Positions 15,573 through 25,682 of a stretch of 64,000 bases of DNA are shown here, piece after piece. Every line of letters starts with the position of its first letter. Position 1 is the stretch's first letter. The notes below the pieces were generated by a model. It was not told the origin of the DNA. It saw nothing but the letters and a program-made list of their open reading frames with translations, and made no database searches. Position numbers and translations under genes: made by a program. Source of the DNA: Actinostola sp. cb2023 (taxonomy: Eukaryota; Cnidaria; Anthozoa; Actiniaria; Actinostolidae); assembly GCA_033675265.1 (NCBI GenBank), contig JAUJYZ010000008.1, positions 1-64,000 on the forward strand. The letters are read 5' to 3'.

Positions 15573-16508
15573 CAAGACGCTTCCCTGAGCTAGACAAAGT
15601 CTCAGACAAGTGATCGAATTTCGTAGTGACCCATCCTCGGGAACCCAGGGGTATATTCTGTCGCTCGTTACTCGCTCCCAGAGAATACCCCTGGGAACGA
15701 AGTCTGTTGGAACTTGTTCCGGAAGTCAAAATTACTCTCGTTTCTGATTGGTCGACCTTATATGGTCGACCAATCAGTATCAAGTATTTCTGGTTTGAAT
15801 AGGACAGCCGCCATTTTGAATTTTGACTTCCGGAACAAGCTCCAACAGACTTCGTTCCCAGGGGTATTTCTCTGGGAGCGAGTAACGAGCGACAGAATAT
15901 ACCCCTGGGTTCCCGAGGATGGTAGTGACCTCAACACAGCAAGAATGTACAGGCCGACGTTATCAGAACCATCTAAGCATGAATATACGTGCCAAGTACG
16001 TATTTCAGACGAAACGTCGACGATTCGCAGATCTCTATCTCTGCTCACCGACACACACCATTGGCAGAACATGGCATAGCGAGATCATGATAGTTTTGGA
16101 GTTCATTTGATTTGCTTTTCAGTTCATTTGATTTGTTAAACCGAACTGCTTCTCTCTCGATACAGCACGAGCTTCTATACACAGCACTTCTAGTCGGTAG
16201 TCGTGGAACGATGAGTTAGCCGCTTCTATTAACGATGACCCTAGATCAGAGCGAACAATACTTCGGATTTAGTTTGATATACGCTTGGAAAGTATTTGAC
16301 ATTTGACCCGTTTGAGCATTACTTCATTAGGCGTTCGGATATCATCGCCCCCGTTTTCAGCCAATCGAAACCCTGAAACAGACATTCCTGACCGATACGA
16401 TCACATTCTTCACATTTTGTGTACTACCAAGAAGAAAAAATAAAATAAAAAAGAAAGCGCAATTTCTAACTCGGTCACTTCCTCCGGAAGTGTCCGAGTA
16501 ATAAAAAA
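15573..16508. mobile_element. hairpin-punctuated repeat, unit C, interrupted by a fold-back element
   Basis: Ends in a hairpin at 16,470-16,505 (actcggtcacttcc / ggaagtgtccgagt). The interior, for example gatcgcccccgttttcagcc-like sequence near 16,345 and gatctctatctctgctcacc near 16,030, is found inverted at 50,296-50,855. A separate fold-back element is inserted at 15,632-15,921. Confidence 0.75.
15632..15921. mobile_element. 290-bp fold-back element with ~100-bp inverted repeats and 9-bp target duplication
   Basis: Left arm begins catcctcgggaacccagggg and runs to about 15,735; the right arm is its reverse complement ending gttcccgaggatg. The flanks are gtagtgacc (15,623-15,631) and gtagtgacc (15,922-15,930), a perfect 9-bp duplication. 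Long terminal inverted repeats plus a 9-bp duplication are the established signature of Mutator-like (MULE) elements. The interior has no coding capacity and carries a second palindrome, ggtcgaccttatatggtcga. Confidence 0.88.
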
Positions 16509-18650
16509 CTTGCAAAGTTGTCTATAGTACGTATATAGTTATTATTTCATAGTTATTATATCGGAACGGTACTGAATGAAAAGTAAAACAATAAGTTCAC
16601 TCAATACGTCAACAGGTGTCTCCAATTGACTGCTGTAAGCGATTGTATAAGTTGTTTATTTTCAGACTGAATACACAATGTTATTAACATCACTGACGAA
16701 TGAGAGCAAGAAGGGTTGAAAGAAAAGCACGAAGGAAAGAAGGCAAAGCAAAATGGGGGGACGTCAGGGAGATAATGGATAATAGGAATGAAAGGGAAGG
16801 AAGACGGCAAGGAACGAAGTCAAATGCTTTTTGTTACTTTTTTTTGGTTCATCGCCAAACAGTATCAGTTTGTTTGCATATTTGAATTTCATATCACATT
16901 TTTATTGACATTTTAGTACAATAATTAGACAAGCCAGACACATTACCTCTGCCAACGCGTCTCCAAATGATTGAACTATTTATCTTTATTGCAATTTAAT
17001 CCTCTTTTTTGTCGCATTAAGAAATGCCAAAAGTCGCCGAATTAATTGATCAGCTGCCAGTGGATTCAGCTTCATGGCTGATAGCGATAAAAAGAATTGT
17101 AGCCTTTTATTAGTTTTTCGATTTGTAGAGCTTACTTTCAAAACAGTAATGTTCGTGTTTACAGTAGAGTGTGATATTGCAGGCTAGGTGACGCCATTTA
17201 GTTCACGATATTTACAGAACAAACTGAAAATATTTACTGAACATCGGACGCAAGCGATTCGTAGCAAGTTTATTGAGATATAAACATGATTTTTCTCCTA
17301 ATTCCTGCTCTACAGATGGCTGATATAAACAACTTGTTATTCTGGGATTTTTAGCCATTTTGTTTCCATCAAAAATTATTCTAAAAAGATGGAAAAGAGT
17401 TAATGATTTAAAAAGCTGTTGAGTATGTATGCCATTCATTATGTACTTTGGTTTGAGGTGATAGAAATTCTAGCAGTAGTGTAGGACATGAGTGTAATCA
17501 TAACTGGGAAACTACATGAACTTATCCCTGCCTCGACCAGTCGGAAAAGACAACTTGTCATTTCCAGTCGTTTATCTAATAAATCTTTCTCATGAACACT
17601 TTTTCTCGAATATTTCTCGTAAAATAAATAAGTGATATAAAAGATATAGCCGGGTGAATTTTCATAGTTATCTTGATTACTAGTTGCTCTATTAGTCTAC
17701 CCAGAGTCTACCGTACTATTTTGAAAAGAAAAGAAGAAAATATCGGCATTTCATATTTACGAAAGAGCCGTAATTAATTAATCGCGGAGAGAAAGAAGAC
17801 CGAGTAAAACATTTTCACCAATTACATAGCTATTCCTCTAACTGTGTTCCTGAAAAATCACAAGTAAGGGTTTTCTCATCCAATATATATCCAGAAATGT
17901 TGTCAGAAATTAACAAAATTAAAATTTAGCCATTTTTGGTCATAGTTGAATTCCTGAGGAATTATTTCTCCTGAAATGGAAACTGCATGGAAATGGACAT
18001 ATTTGCATGCTATAACTAGTGTGGTTCCCTGTTAGAATAGTTACAACACGATAACAAATGAATGTTGGTCGATTGTGAGTAAGTTTTACCTTAAAATCCA
18101 TGTAAGTCGCTGCCATGGAGTAGTTAGGCCGTGTCTCGTAGTCAATAGTGTCTTATGCAGTCCGCGGTACGTAATAACGTATGGCGTATTCTGATTGGTT
18201 GATGTACAGTACACCTATGGCTTTTTACATTCGCATTTTTAAATAAATGAAAAACTTAATTAGTCGAGGCATTAATTCTCCGCAAATTAGAAATAAGTAA
18301 ATTTACCCACGGGAAGCCACAGCGGGCCTATCTTCGTGGTTTTTAAAACACGATTCTAAAATTTCATTCAAATCACCGACATCTTGAACTTTCGATAACA
18401 ATATATTCCAAATGTCTAATTTCCATGTACTAGTGGCCTATATACATTAGCTTTATGTTCAAATGAACGGTTCGATACGGAGATGAAATGAACGGCAGAG
18501 GAGTTGATTTGTATTAATGTCGTTAATTTGAAAGGCGTTATTAGTAACTGATGTATCACGATACGACATCTTGATTTAAAGGTTTGGTGAACTCGTGGAT
18601 TATACGCACTCACGACTTTCCTCTCCAACGCAAGCACTCTGAAGGGCCTG
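16509..18650. other. intergenic stretch, no gene recognised
   Basis: AT-rich sequence with only short, low-complexity or shadow ORFs. I see no splice-supported coding segment, RNA gene or clear repeat. Confidence 0.5.
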
Positions 18651-18659
18651 ACGTTGAGA

Positions 18660-18832
18660 CAAATAATAATAAAAAATAATAATAATTAAAATAAATAAAT
18701 AAATAATAATAATTAATAATGATAAATAATAATAATAAATAATAATAATTAAAATAAATAATAATAATTAATAATAATAATAATTAATAATAATAAATAA
18801 TGATAATTAAAATAAATAATCAATAATAACAA
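18660..18832. repeat. AATAAT/AAAT low-complexity tract
   Basis: About 170 bases composed almost only of A and T in aataat, aaataa and aattaat combinations. Confidence 0.95.
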
Positions 18833-19101
18833 TGAAAGGTTCTTATTCGGATCCCAGCGCGTTACACAACTGACTCAAAAAATATAAAATGAAGCATGTG
18901 CACCTGAAAAATCAAAATTATTCCATTTCGCGTGATTATGCTTGAGTCGTTCCGTTATCACAAGACACAGACTTGTTATATCATCCGTCATTCAGCTGGC
19001 AAAAACTGACTAACAAAAAGCGCAGTAAGGTAAAAAGGATGCTGATATTTGGCAGACACCGCGGAGATGGCACGCGCGCGCTGTTGGACTCGATTAGCGT
19101 T

Positions 19102-19157
19102 GGCCTCCATCGCAGACGTTGGTTCGCTTTTCAACTAAAAGTCTGCGAAGGAGGCTA
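19102..19157. repeat. short inverted repeat
   Basis: Arms ggcctccatcgcagac and gtctgcgaaggaggct enclose about 22 bases. It is probably the compact terminus of a dispersed element, but no target duplication is evident. Confidence 0.55.
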
Positions 19158-19623
19158 GATTAGGGCTAGCTTCAATAGTATAGTTTTGAACATCATCACG
19201 GGACATTTTTTTCAGTTTCAAGCCGTGATATATAGGTGAGCATGTAGTTTCTACCCACGGGTGGGTCCACTTCACAAAAGCATCAAAATTCGGCTCTTCC
19301 CATTTCATAGCACATTCGTTTCTAAACTATGCGGCCTATGCGACCCACTTACTTTTGGGATCACAAATTATCGATATCAGACAACAGTTACTCAGGATTA
19401 GCTTCGAATTATCCCTGCCAACAGGAAAGGGAAGGTTTTTAATATTGGACAACCGTATTTAAGCATCATTTGCTAAATATCCCTTTTGTCAATCTGACAT
19501 TATTTCATTTGGTTATCATTGTATTAAGTTAGTAAAATGAAAACTTTTATATCAAGTAAACATCGTCTTTAAAATGGATTAAGTTGCTCAGAGAAGGCGA
19601 CTTTCGATCGGAAGCTACTAGCT

Positions 19624-20240
19624 CAGGGGCGTAGCGTGCTTTTTTTACAATGTACGCGAACGCCGAAGGCGTGAGCTTCTAGGGGGTGAGGGGGCATACC
19701 CACCCTGAAAATTTAGAAATCTAGAGCCTTGGAAATACCATTTTCTTCGTTTTCCAGCGGACTTTCTCGCTACATAAATACATAGTGAAATGCATTTATC
19801 ACTCAGTTTTTTGGGGGGCCGGGATTTATGTAAAGGTTATATAAAGGATTTATGTAAACGGGTTATATACCGCTACTGTTATATATATCGCTAACAGCGA
19901 TATAACAACCCGAGGCGAAGCCAGTTTTTTGGTATTTATTTTGCTTGAGACTGTACTAACTACAATTATTATTACACATGCCTACAATGACTGACTGGGG
20001 ACATAATCTGATGAGCGGCGAAGGCGCGAGCTCGTAGGGGGATGATGCGGAGGTATGCTCCCCGAAAAATGTTGAGTTCTGTGAGTAGTTTCCAGGAAGT
20101 TTAAGCTGATTCGGCTGTTAAGATTTTGTCTTAGATTTCATGTTTTTAAAAATATTTTTATGTTTCTTATAATATTTATATTTTAAGTATTTTAAATTGT
20201 ACGCACGTGCGTACGTGCGTATATGCACGCTACGCCCCTG
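19624..20240. mobile_element. hAT-like non-autonomous DNA transposon, copy 1 (617 bp)
   Basis: Terminal inverted repeat caggggcgtagcgtgc at the left and gcacgctacgcccctg at the right. Flanked by tagct on both sides (19,619-19,623 and 20,241-20,245), a perfect 5-bp duplication. The same ends and a 5-bp duplication occur at 49,266-50,150. CAGGG...CCCTG termini are typical of hAT elements; the superfamily call is inference because no transposase is encoded. A small hairpin (tatcgctaacagcgata) lies inside. Confidence 0.88.
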
Positions 20241-20431
20241 TAGCTGTCAATAGTGTTCATGCACTTTATGTCCCGGCTACAACTAGTGGTTCATCCGTAA
20301 GCTCGTTCTTTAATTCTAGCATTAGTTAGTTACGATTACGACTGTTCAAAAAAGCCCAGGGTTTTATGTGCTTTGGATGTGAATCTGGTAATGAGTCCCC
20401 TATTTATTATTAATTATTATTATATCGATAC

Positions 20432-20490
20432 TGTTATTACAAAATGGGTCTTAGTCAACAAGACCGTTTTGAGAACACAGACTTCATAAT
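20432..20490. repeat. dispersed repeat, first of two direct copies
   Basis: The stretch ctgttattacaaaatgggtc and following gtcaacaagacc, ttttgagaacacagac recurs at 22,046-22,105 with few changes. It may be the 3' end of a retroelement; the class is not assigned. Confidence 0.6.
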
Positions 20491-20604
20491 AAAAATAACC
20501 TAACATTTTTTAATTATAAAAAAAAATAGTTTACATTATTAAAATAATCATTTTCGTGAGTATAACAATGTTCTTACAAAAACAAACAGTAAAAATATAA
20601 AAAA

Positions 20605-21015
20605 AATCGGTGCAGCGAGGAATCGATCCCGGGCCCCGATGTCAGATGTGCTTCTAACGCGCTGTGTTTCAGTGCGAGCCACGGGACAATAGTAATTTCA
20701 CAACAATAGACAGTCCATTCACAAGATACACTAGGTTATTTTGTCCTCCAAATCAATAAGCGTGCACGATAGCCTAGTGGTGCGGGGCAGTTATTTAGTG
20801 GGCCTAGGATCCGACTGTTTCCTCCCTCTTTGACTGCTAGGCTGATTGGTGTAATGCCCGATAGCGCGGATGGGGCCGAAATCTTCATCCTATACGTAAC
20901 ATACGGTGACTCAGCATAATGTCTGGGAGTATGGGCCTTTCTTGGGTAAATTACCGGCATTCATCTCTTTTGAACCTGGGGGTCTAGGGTTCGAGTCCCA
21001 GCCGTGTCACGTTTT
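20605..21015. repeat. possible tRNA-derived SINE sequences
   Basis: On the plus strand, tagcctagtggtgcggg near 20,771 resembles a Pol III A box, and ggttcgagtccc near 20,989 is a good B box followed by a T-run at 21,011 that could terminate Pol III. The boxes are too far apart for a tRNA. On the minus strand, 20,605-20,690 carries gggatcgattcc (B-box-like) with an A-box-like stretch upstream. I read these as SINE remnants rather than functional tRNAs. Confidence 0.4.
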
Positions 21016-21382
21016 TTTCATTCATTCTTTTTTTCTTTTTTTTTCTTGTTTTTCTTTTTTGGAATTGTTTACATATTTCTTCTTTTTTTGTAAATAAAAA
21101 TTGCAAGAAAAGCATAATGATAAGCTTTCACCGCGATCTTCTCCTTCTCTGAGCCCTAGGTCCAGTTACATAATTTAATTATAAATGATTTTATTATTTT
21201 TAAAGTAATTTAATATTTAACGTTGCTTAAACGATATTCAACAGACACAAGAATTCAGGAATTTAGTATACTGATAGAACCACCTGTTCAAAGAGTGCAT
21301 AGCGTAAATCAACTTATTAGCCTGCGTAGCCCGGCGCTGGGGAAAAAACAACTTATTATACATTTTAATAATATTATTTTAG

Positions 21383-21442
21383 TGTGCAGTACGGCTGGAG
21401 TCGTGCCGTATTTTGACGAGATGTAGGCAGCCGTACTGCAAA
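21383..21442. repeat. short inverted repeat
   Basis: Arms tgcagtacggctg and cagccgtactgca flank about 34 bases that include a second small hairpin core. Surrounding AT-rich sequence also pairs (ttttaataatattatttt). Confidence 0.6.
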
Positions 21443-21551
21443 ATAAAAAATGTATAATACGTTATAAAACAACCCAGTGGAAGACTGGGTTCGAATCGTA
21501 ACCGCAAAGCATATACGGATGGGATGGACAGCTCCGCCATATTGAATGTAC

Positions 21552-21652
21552 TCTAGATCATTTCAACTGCTGTGTTCCTACACACTCATTGAAGGCGAAT
21601 AGCGTCGCTCTACTGTGTTCCTACACACTCATTGAAGGCGAATAGCGTTACC
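21552..21652. repeat. 47-bp tandem duplication
   Basis: The stretch gtgttcctacacactcattg followed by aaggcgaatagcgt is present twice in direct orientation, separated by a few bases. Confidence 0.85.
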
Positions 21653-21766
21653 TTGACTACCGTAACGATCTCCGTTTTCCCATTTACTTGAACACTGTTT
21701 CGCACTGGTTTGTTTCGCTCCACTGCTGACATTTATGCGATACGAACAAAAATCAATGATTATATA

Positions 21767-22019
21767 CAGTCATTTGCAAAAATTCTGGCCGCCAACGGTA
21801 TATCAATATATCGGGTGCATCACTAATACTATTAAATGAAGCAAAATTTACAAACAACAAACGTATGACTAAAATAAACATTATACTAAATATTTCTACC
21901 AACTTTGCTGGCGTTAACCCGCTTTAAAGGGGAATTTTCGATTATTTAATTACCCATAATGCACCTGATATATTGATATACTGATACTTCGTAGCGGCCA
22001 GAATTTTTGCAATTGACTG
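21767..22019. mobile_element. 253-bp MITE, TA target duplication, CAGT ends
   Basis: Left end cagtcatttgcaaaaattct plus ggccgc; right end gcggccagaatttttgcaat plus tgactg. Flanked by TA on both sides. Subterminal gtatatcaatatat also pairs with atatattgatatac. TA duplication with CAGT termini is typical of Tc1/mariner-mobilised MITEs. Confidence 0.9.
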
Positions 22020-22309
22020 TATATTATATTGTATGTGTGAGAACTGTTATTACAAAATGGGTCTTACTCAGCAAGATCCCTTTTGAGAACACAGACCTCA
22101 TTTAATTGTGAAAACTATAGCTATTATATATATCATTATATATCTTTTATAGTCTTTATAGATAAATAGATAAATGGTATTATTTATTTTATAGATAAAG
22201 CTATTTATTATTTATTAATTAATTATCAATCAATTTATTTATATGTCATAACGTAGGATAAGATTTCTATCATTTTTTATATTTATATTTGTTATTATTT
22301 TAATACATA

Positions 22310-22443
22310 GAGTACAAACCATATGTCCGTGAAATAGTACTATTACTAAATAGTGTTATCTCCATTGTTTTCTATTGTTTCATCAGTGCTATTTAGTACT
22401 ACTGTAATTAGTTAGTAGTTTCACGGACATATGGTTTGCACTC
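22310..22443. mobile_element. MITE family A, full copy (134 bp)
   Basis: Ends gagtacaaaccatatgtccg and cggacatatggtttgcactc are near-perfect inverted repeats flanked by TA (22,308-22,309; 22,444-22,445). It lies 11 bases beyond the stop codon of the PGAP4-like gene, so it should be part of that gene's 3' untranslated region. Confidence 0.93.
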
Positions 22444-22454
22444 TACTGTGTTTT

Positions 22455-23681
22455 TCATGGATCAAACAATAACAAAAACTCCCTCAAATCCTTGTCAGCC
22501 TTGTTCAAGCTGGAATGGAACCCAATATGTGAAACCAGGTTAGGACTTGCAAGGTATTTCACAAGCTTTTGGCTGGAAACAAAACCATCCAGAGCAAAAT
22601 CAAGTGGGTAATTTGTTGAACATTTACTTCTCATAAGAAATGACACAAGTTCCTTAATGTGCTTCTTTGGGAACAGAACAGCAGGAGTGCAACACCCAGG
22701 TGCCTGTGAAACTCTGTAAAATATTGGTGATACTTTCTCTAGTTCTATTAAATGTGCCCTGCCAATAGTAAAAGCTACACTTGTAAAATATCCTCCACAC
22801 GTCAAGAAAATAAACACTACTGTCCCTATCAGTTTATGTTTGTTTTTCCTCGTCCACATGAAAAGAGTGGATGGAATGATGCCCCCTACTATAAAAATAA
22901 CCACAAGTTCTGGGATTTCAGTATTTCCAAAGCCTTGCCACTTCTCAGGGTAGTAAAGCTTTAGAAATGCCCATCTTGGAGACGATCGTAGCCAAGGGAT
23001 TTTCCAAGTGATTAGGAAACCTAAATTTCGAAAGAAATATCTATCGGGAAGTGCATCGTCTTCTATGACAACGGTGTACTCTGCGTTTAACTGGATGCCT
23101 ATCTGCAATGCTAAGACGTAGTCGAGTTTTTCTTTCTCGTACACATCGCCAAAAGAAACATTCGTTTTACCATCTAACAGCTGTCGAGTAACAACCGTCA
23201 CATAATCTGAAATAAATGTTGCATCTTCATTATCAGAAGGGTTAGTATCTGCATTGAATACGATGGTTTTGGTGTTCCATCCGAAACTATTGTCGGCGGA
23301 CGTTTGCTCTAGTAGACGCGAGACAACCTGAACTAAATAGCGTGGTTTTGCTCGTCTATGAACGCTGATAACGACAAAAGCAATCTTTACACCTCCATCT
23401 TTAATTTTTAGATCAGCGATCGGCCCTGCAGGTTCACGTAGTTTACGTAGAGATTCATAAGCCTTCCATGTCCTTTTGTCATTCTTTTGATCGATTCTTT
23501 CTTTGGTTTGTTTTGATGGATTGTAGTACAGTGAAAAGCCAAGATCCTGGCATATCCAAGGCAAGATGAAGGCGAATGTAGCTATGTATAAATAAAGTAC
23601 ACCAACTAAAAGATACCAAGGTGGGAACACTTTCGTTAAACATCGAACGAACGCCGTACTTCGATTTTTGGGGCCCTCCAT
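22455..23681 (-). CDS. PGAP4: PGAP4/TMEM246-like GPI-glycan GalNAc transferase
   Basis: In the known family, this Golgi enzyme adds N-acetylgalactosamine to the first mannose of GPI anchors after attachment to protein. Here one uninterrupted 408-codon ORF matches the family's length (about 400 residues) and its unusual topology. There is one N-terminal membrane anchor (about 22-44) and a glycosyltransferase domain split by two tandem membrane segments (about 258-276 and 284-306). The likely metal/nucleotide-sugar motif is EDD at 207-209 in VVIEDDALPDRYF. Cys-Cys at 330-331 and conserved-looking PLDFALDGF (359-367) follow. The start is the first Met, with a basic cytosolic tail before the anchor. 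The gene is intronless and MITE family A is inserted just after the stop. The reaction is inferred from family resemblance. Confidence 0.85.
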   Translation of the reverse strand: MEGPKNRSTAFVRCLTKVFPPWYLLVGVLYLYIATFAFILPWICQDLGFSLYYNPSKQTKERIDQKNDKRTWKAYESLRKLREPAGPIADLKIKDGGVKIAFVVISVHRRAKPRYLVQVVSRLLEQTSADNSFGWNTKTIVFNADTNPSDNEDATFISDYVTVVTRQLLDGKTNVSFGDVYEKEKLDYVLALQIGIQLNAEYTVVIEDDALPDRYFFRNLGFLITWKIPWLRSSPRWAFLKLYYPEKWQGFGNTEIPELVVIFIVGGIIPSTLFMWTRKNKHKLIGTVVFIFLTCGGYFTSVAFTIGRAHLIELEKVSPIFYRVSQAPGCCTPAVLFPKKHIKELVSFLMRSKCSTNYPLDFALDGFVSSQKLVKYLASPNLVSHIGFHSSLNKADKDLREFLLLFDP

Positions 23682-23686
23682 TTTGT

Positions 23687-24676
23687 TTTGAGGATACGAT
23701 ACTTACTGGTCAGCAGACTATTACACAGGAAGCCCACATGCTTTGATCTTAGGGCCCGTGTTGTAGAATCCGACCAAAGTAGTTTTAGTTATAGAGCCGG
23801 GCACCAACCTTTCGCTATTATTGGCACATCATTTGTTATCAGTGGACGGTAGTATTTCCAAGTCGTTTGCGTATGAGTGGGAAGCCTGTGGTACGAACGA
23901 CTTTGAAAAAAGGGGGGGAGGGGTGGAACCTTGTATCTTTCTCTGCTGAAGGTTTCACTGGCAATAGGCGACTTGCACTAAGAGGTCACGTGAAATTAAA
24001 GACTCGCGATTAATAATTACCGCGAAAATTAACGACGCGAAATTTAATGTCACGCGGTGAGGTCTTTTATCAGCAATTAGTCCACGAACGAACATTGTGA
24101 TAAAAACAACGTATTGCTTCAACAAAATATACCTAGAATAACGTTACAAAAATATGCCAGTCTATGTGAATTGTTACATCATTTACCCGATTCAAAACAA
24201 TCTGTTTGTATACTGCGCCAGATCACGATTAAAAAAAACGCGAAATTAAGTTCCCTTATACGTGTGTTTTTTTCTGCAAAATCGCGAAATTATAGCCTCG
24301 CGAAATATGCCTTTGACATTTTCGCGAAATTAAGGACGCGCGAAAATAAGCGATAATAAGGTATCTCCACATTTTCGTTATATCTAGCCTACGTACGCAT
24401 GTATCTCTCTGTGCTCAAAACCTTGAAATCACCCCCACTCCCAATTTTCATTTCAAGACTTACTTCGTCACCCCTCCCCTGTGGGTATTTATTGTCCATT
24501 CACACCTGCTAACGCTTCTTGTAAGGACATCCAATTATTGTAGATCGATCGTTTTCGCGCCAAATCTACCTGATTAGATCGATTAGGGGTGTTCTTGAGA
24601 AGCTAGTTCGACACTAACTCTGTCATGTACAGATCACAAAAGAGAATTGAGAATAACCTACTTGAAAAGGTTTATA
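23687..24676. other. upstream region of PGAP4-like gene with repeat fragments
   Basis: Contains a fragment of MITE family E (23,862-23,908, agtcgtttgcgtatgagtgg) and, at 23,990-24,352, a dispersed element with about nine scattered cgcgaaa motifs (for example cgcgaaattaa). No gene is visible. The PGAP4 promoter should lie near 23,690-23,850, but no core motif stands out. Confidence 0.5.
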
Positions 24677-24849
24677 CAGTTGAACCTCCGGTTGCGACCA
24701 CTCTCGTAAGCGACTACCTCTCCTAAGCGACCAGTTTTCCAAAATATCAAAAGTTCAGTTCCAAGTCAAATCACTATAGTTGGGACCTCTCGTAAGCGAC
24801 CGCCTCTCGTAAGCGACCACAAAGCTTGACATTTTGGGAGGTTCGACTG
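24677..24849. mobile_element. 173-bp MITE, TA target duplication
   Basis: Left end cagttgaacctcc, right end ggaggttcgactg (inverted), each bordered by TA. The interior repeats ctcgtaagcgaccac-like stretches three times. Confidence 0.85.
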
Positions 24850-25571
24850 TATTTGTTGATTTCGTTCGTTGAAATCTGTCTTGAGCCGACTTGGCTTATG
24901 GGCGAACCAGGCCGTGAAATACTGCGTCGATATGACACCGAAAAAGGGCTATACGGCCAGTTCCGTTAACAACGACCTCGTATAGTTGTATCACATATGG
25001 CAGTTTAAATGCCAGGTGCCGAGCATTTCCTTTCTTTCATTGTTTCTTTTCTATTTCTAAGAATCACTTAATGGCCAACGCTTGCGTCTCTGGTTGAGAC
25101 AATCTTTATTATTTGCCTTAATTTAAAACGAAAAGAAAATATTATCTTTTATGTTGTGTCAATAAGACTGTGTTGCCTTTCTCTCGCGCGCACTCTAACC
25201 GAGAAAGAAAAATTCAATTTTAATGGTTTATCAATGTTTTATCGTGCGATCTAAACCAATCTTTTCCATCAGTTTTTTCAAGAAATTGAATGACTTTTAA
25301 GTGGATTTTCTGACAATTGTTTTCGTTTTGGAATTCTGTTTCTTTGATATATTATATTTCCAACGTTGTAAATAACACCCGGCTTCTTCATCCGGGCATT
25401 CAGCTTTGAGGATTGTAGCCTTTGAACAATACTTGTCTGTGATTGGCTATTCAGCAATGGTGTATTTATATTCACTTGGATGGTTTTTCGAGTCACGCGT
25501 TCTCGTTGACAGGCTGTAAGATCAGATGCATCGTTCAGATTAACAGTTTTTTTCCTTTTATAAACCACCCG

Positions 25572-25682
25572 ATGAGCGAGCAGGTTGAGTGTAATGAGCA
25601 ACCTTCTAAAGAAGATGCAGAAGAAAGCAAGAAAGAAAAACAAGACGAACCCAAAGAGAAAGAAGTAAAAGAGACGGAGACG
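25572..25682 (+). CDS. RBFOX: candidate first coding exon of RBFOX
   Basis: ATG opens 37 codons (MSEQVECNEQPSKEDAEESK and further Lys/Glu-rich residues to ETET) and ends exactly in phase 0 at a consensus donor (acg|gtaggt). The first RRM-side exon found downstream starts in phase 0 at 37,056, so the two join in frame. Vertebrate RBFOX proteins also have a low-complexity hydrophilic N-terminus. The link spans an 11.4-kb intron and is inference; the exon could belong to another transcript, and extra exons may lie between. An overlapping minus-strand 167-codon ORF exists but lacks recognisable features. Confidence 0.4.
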
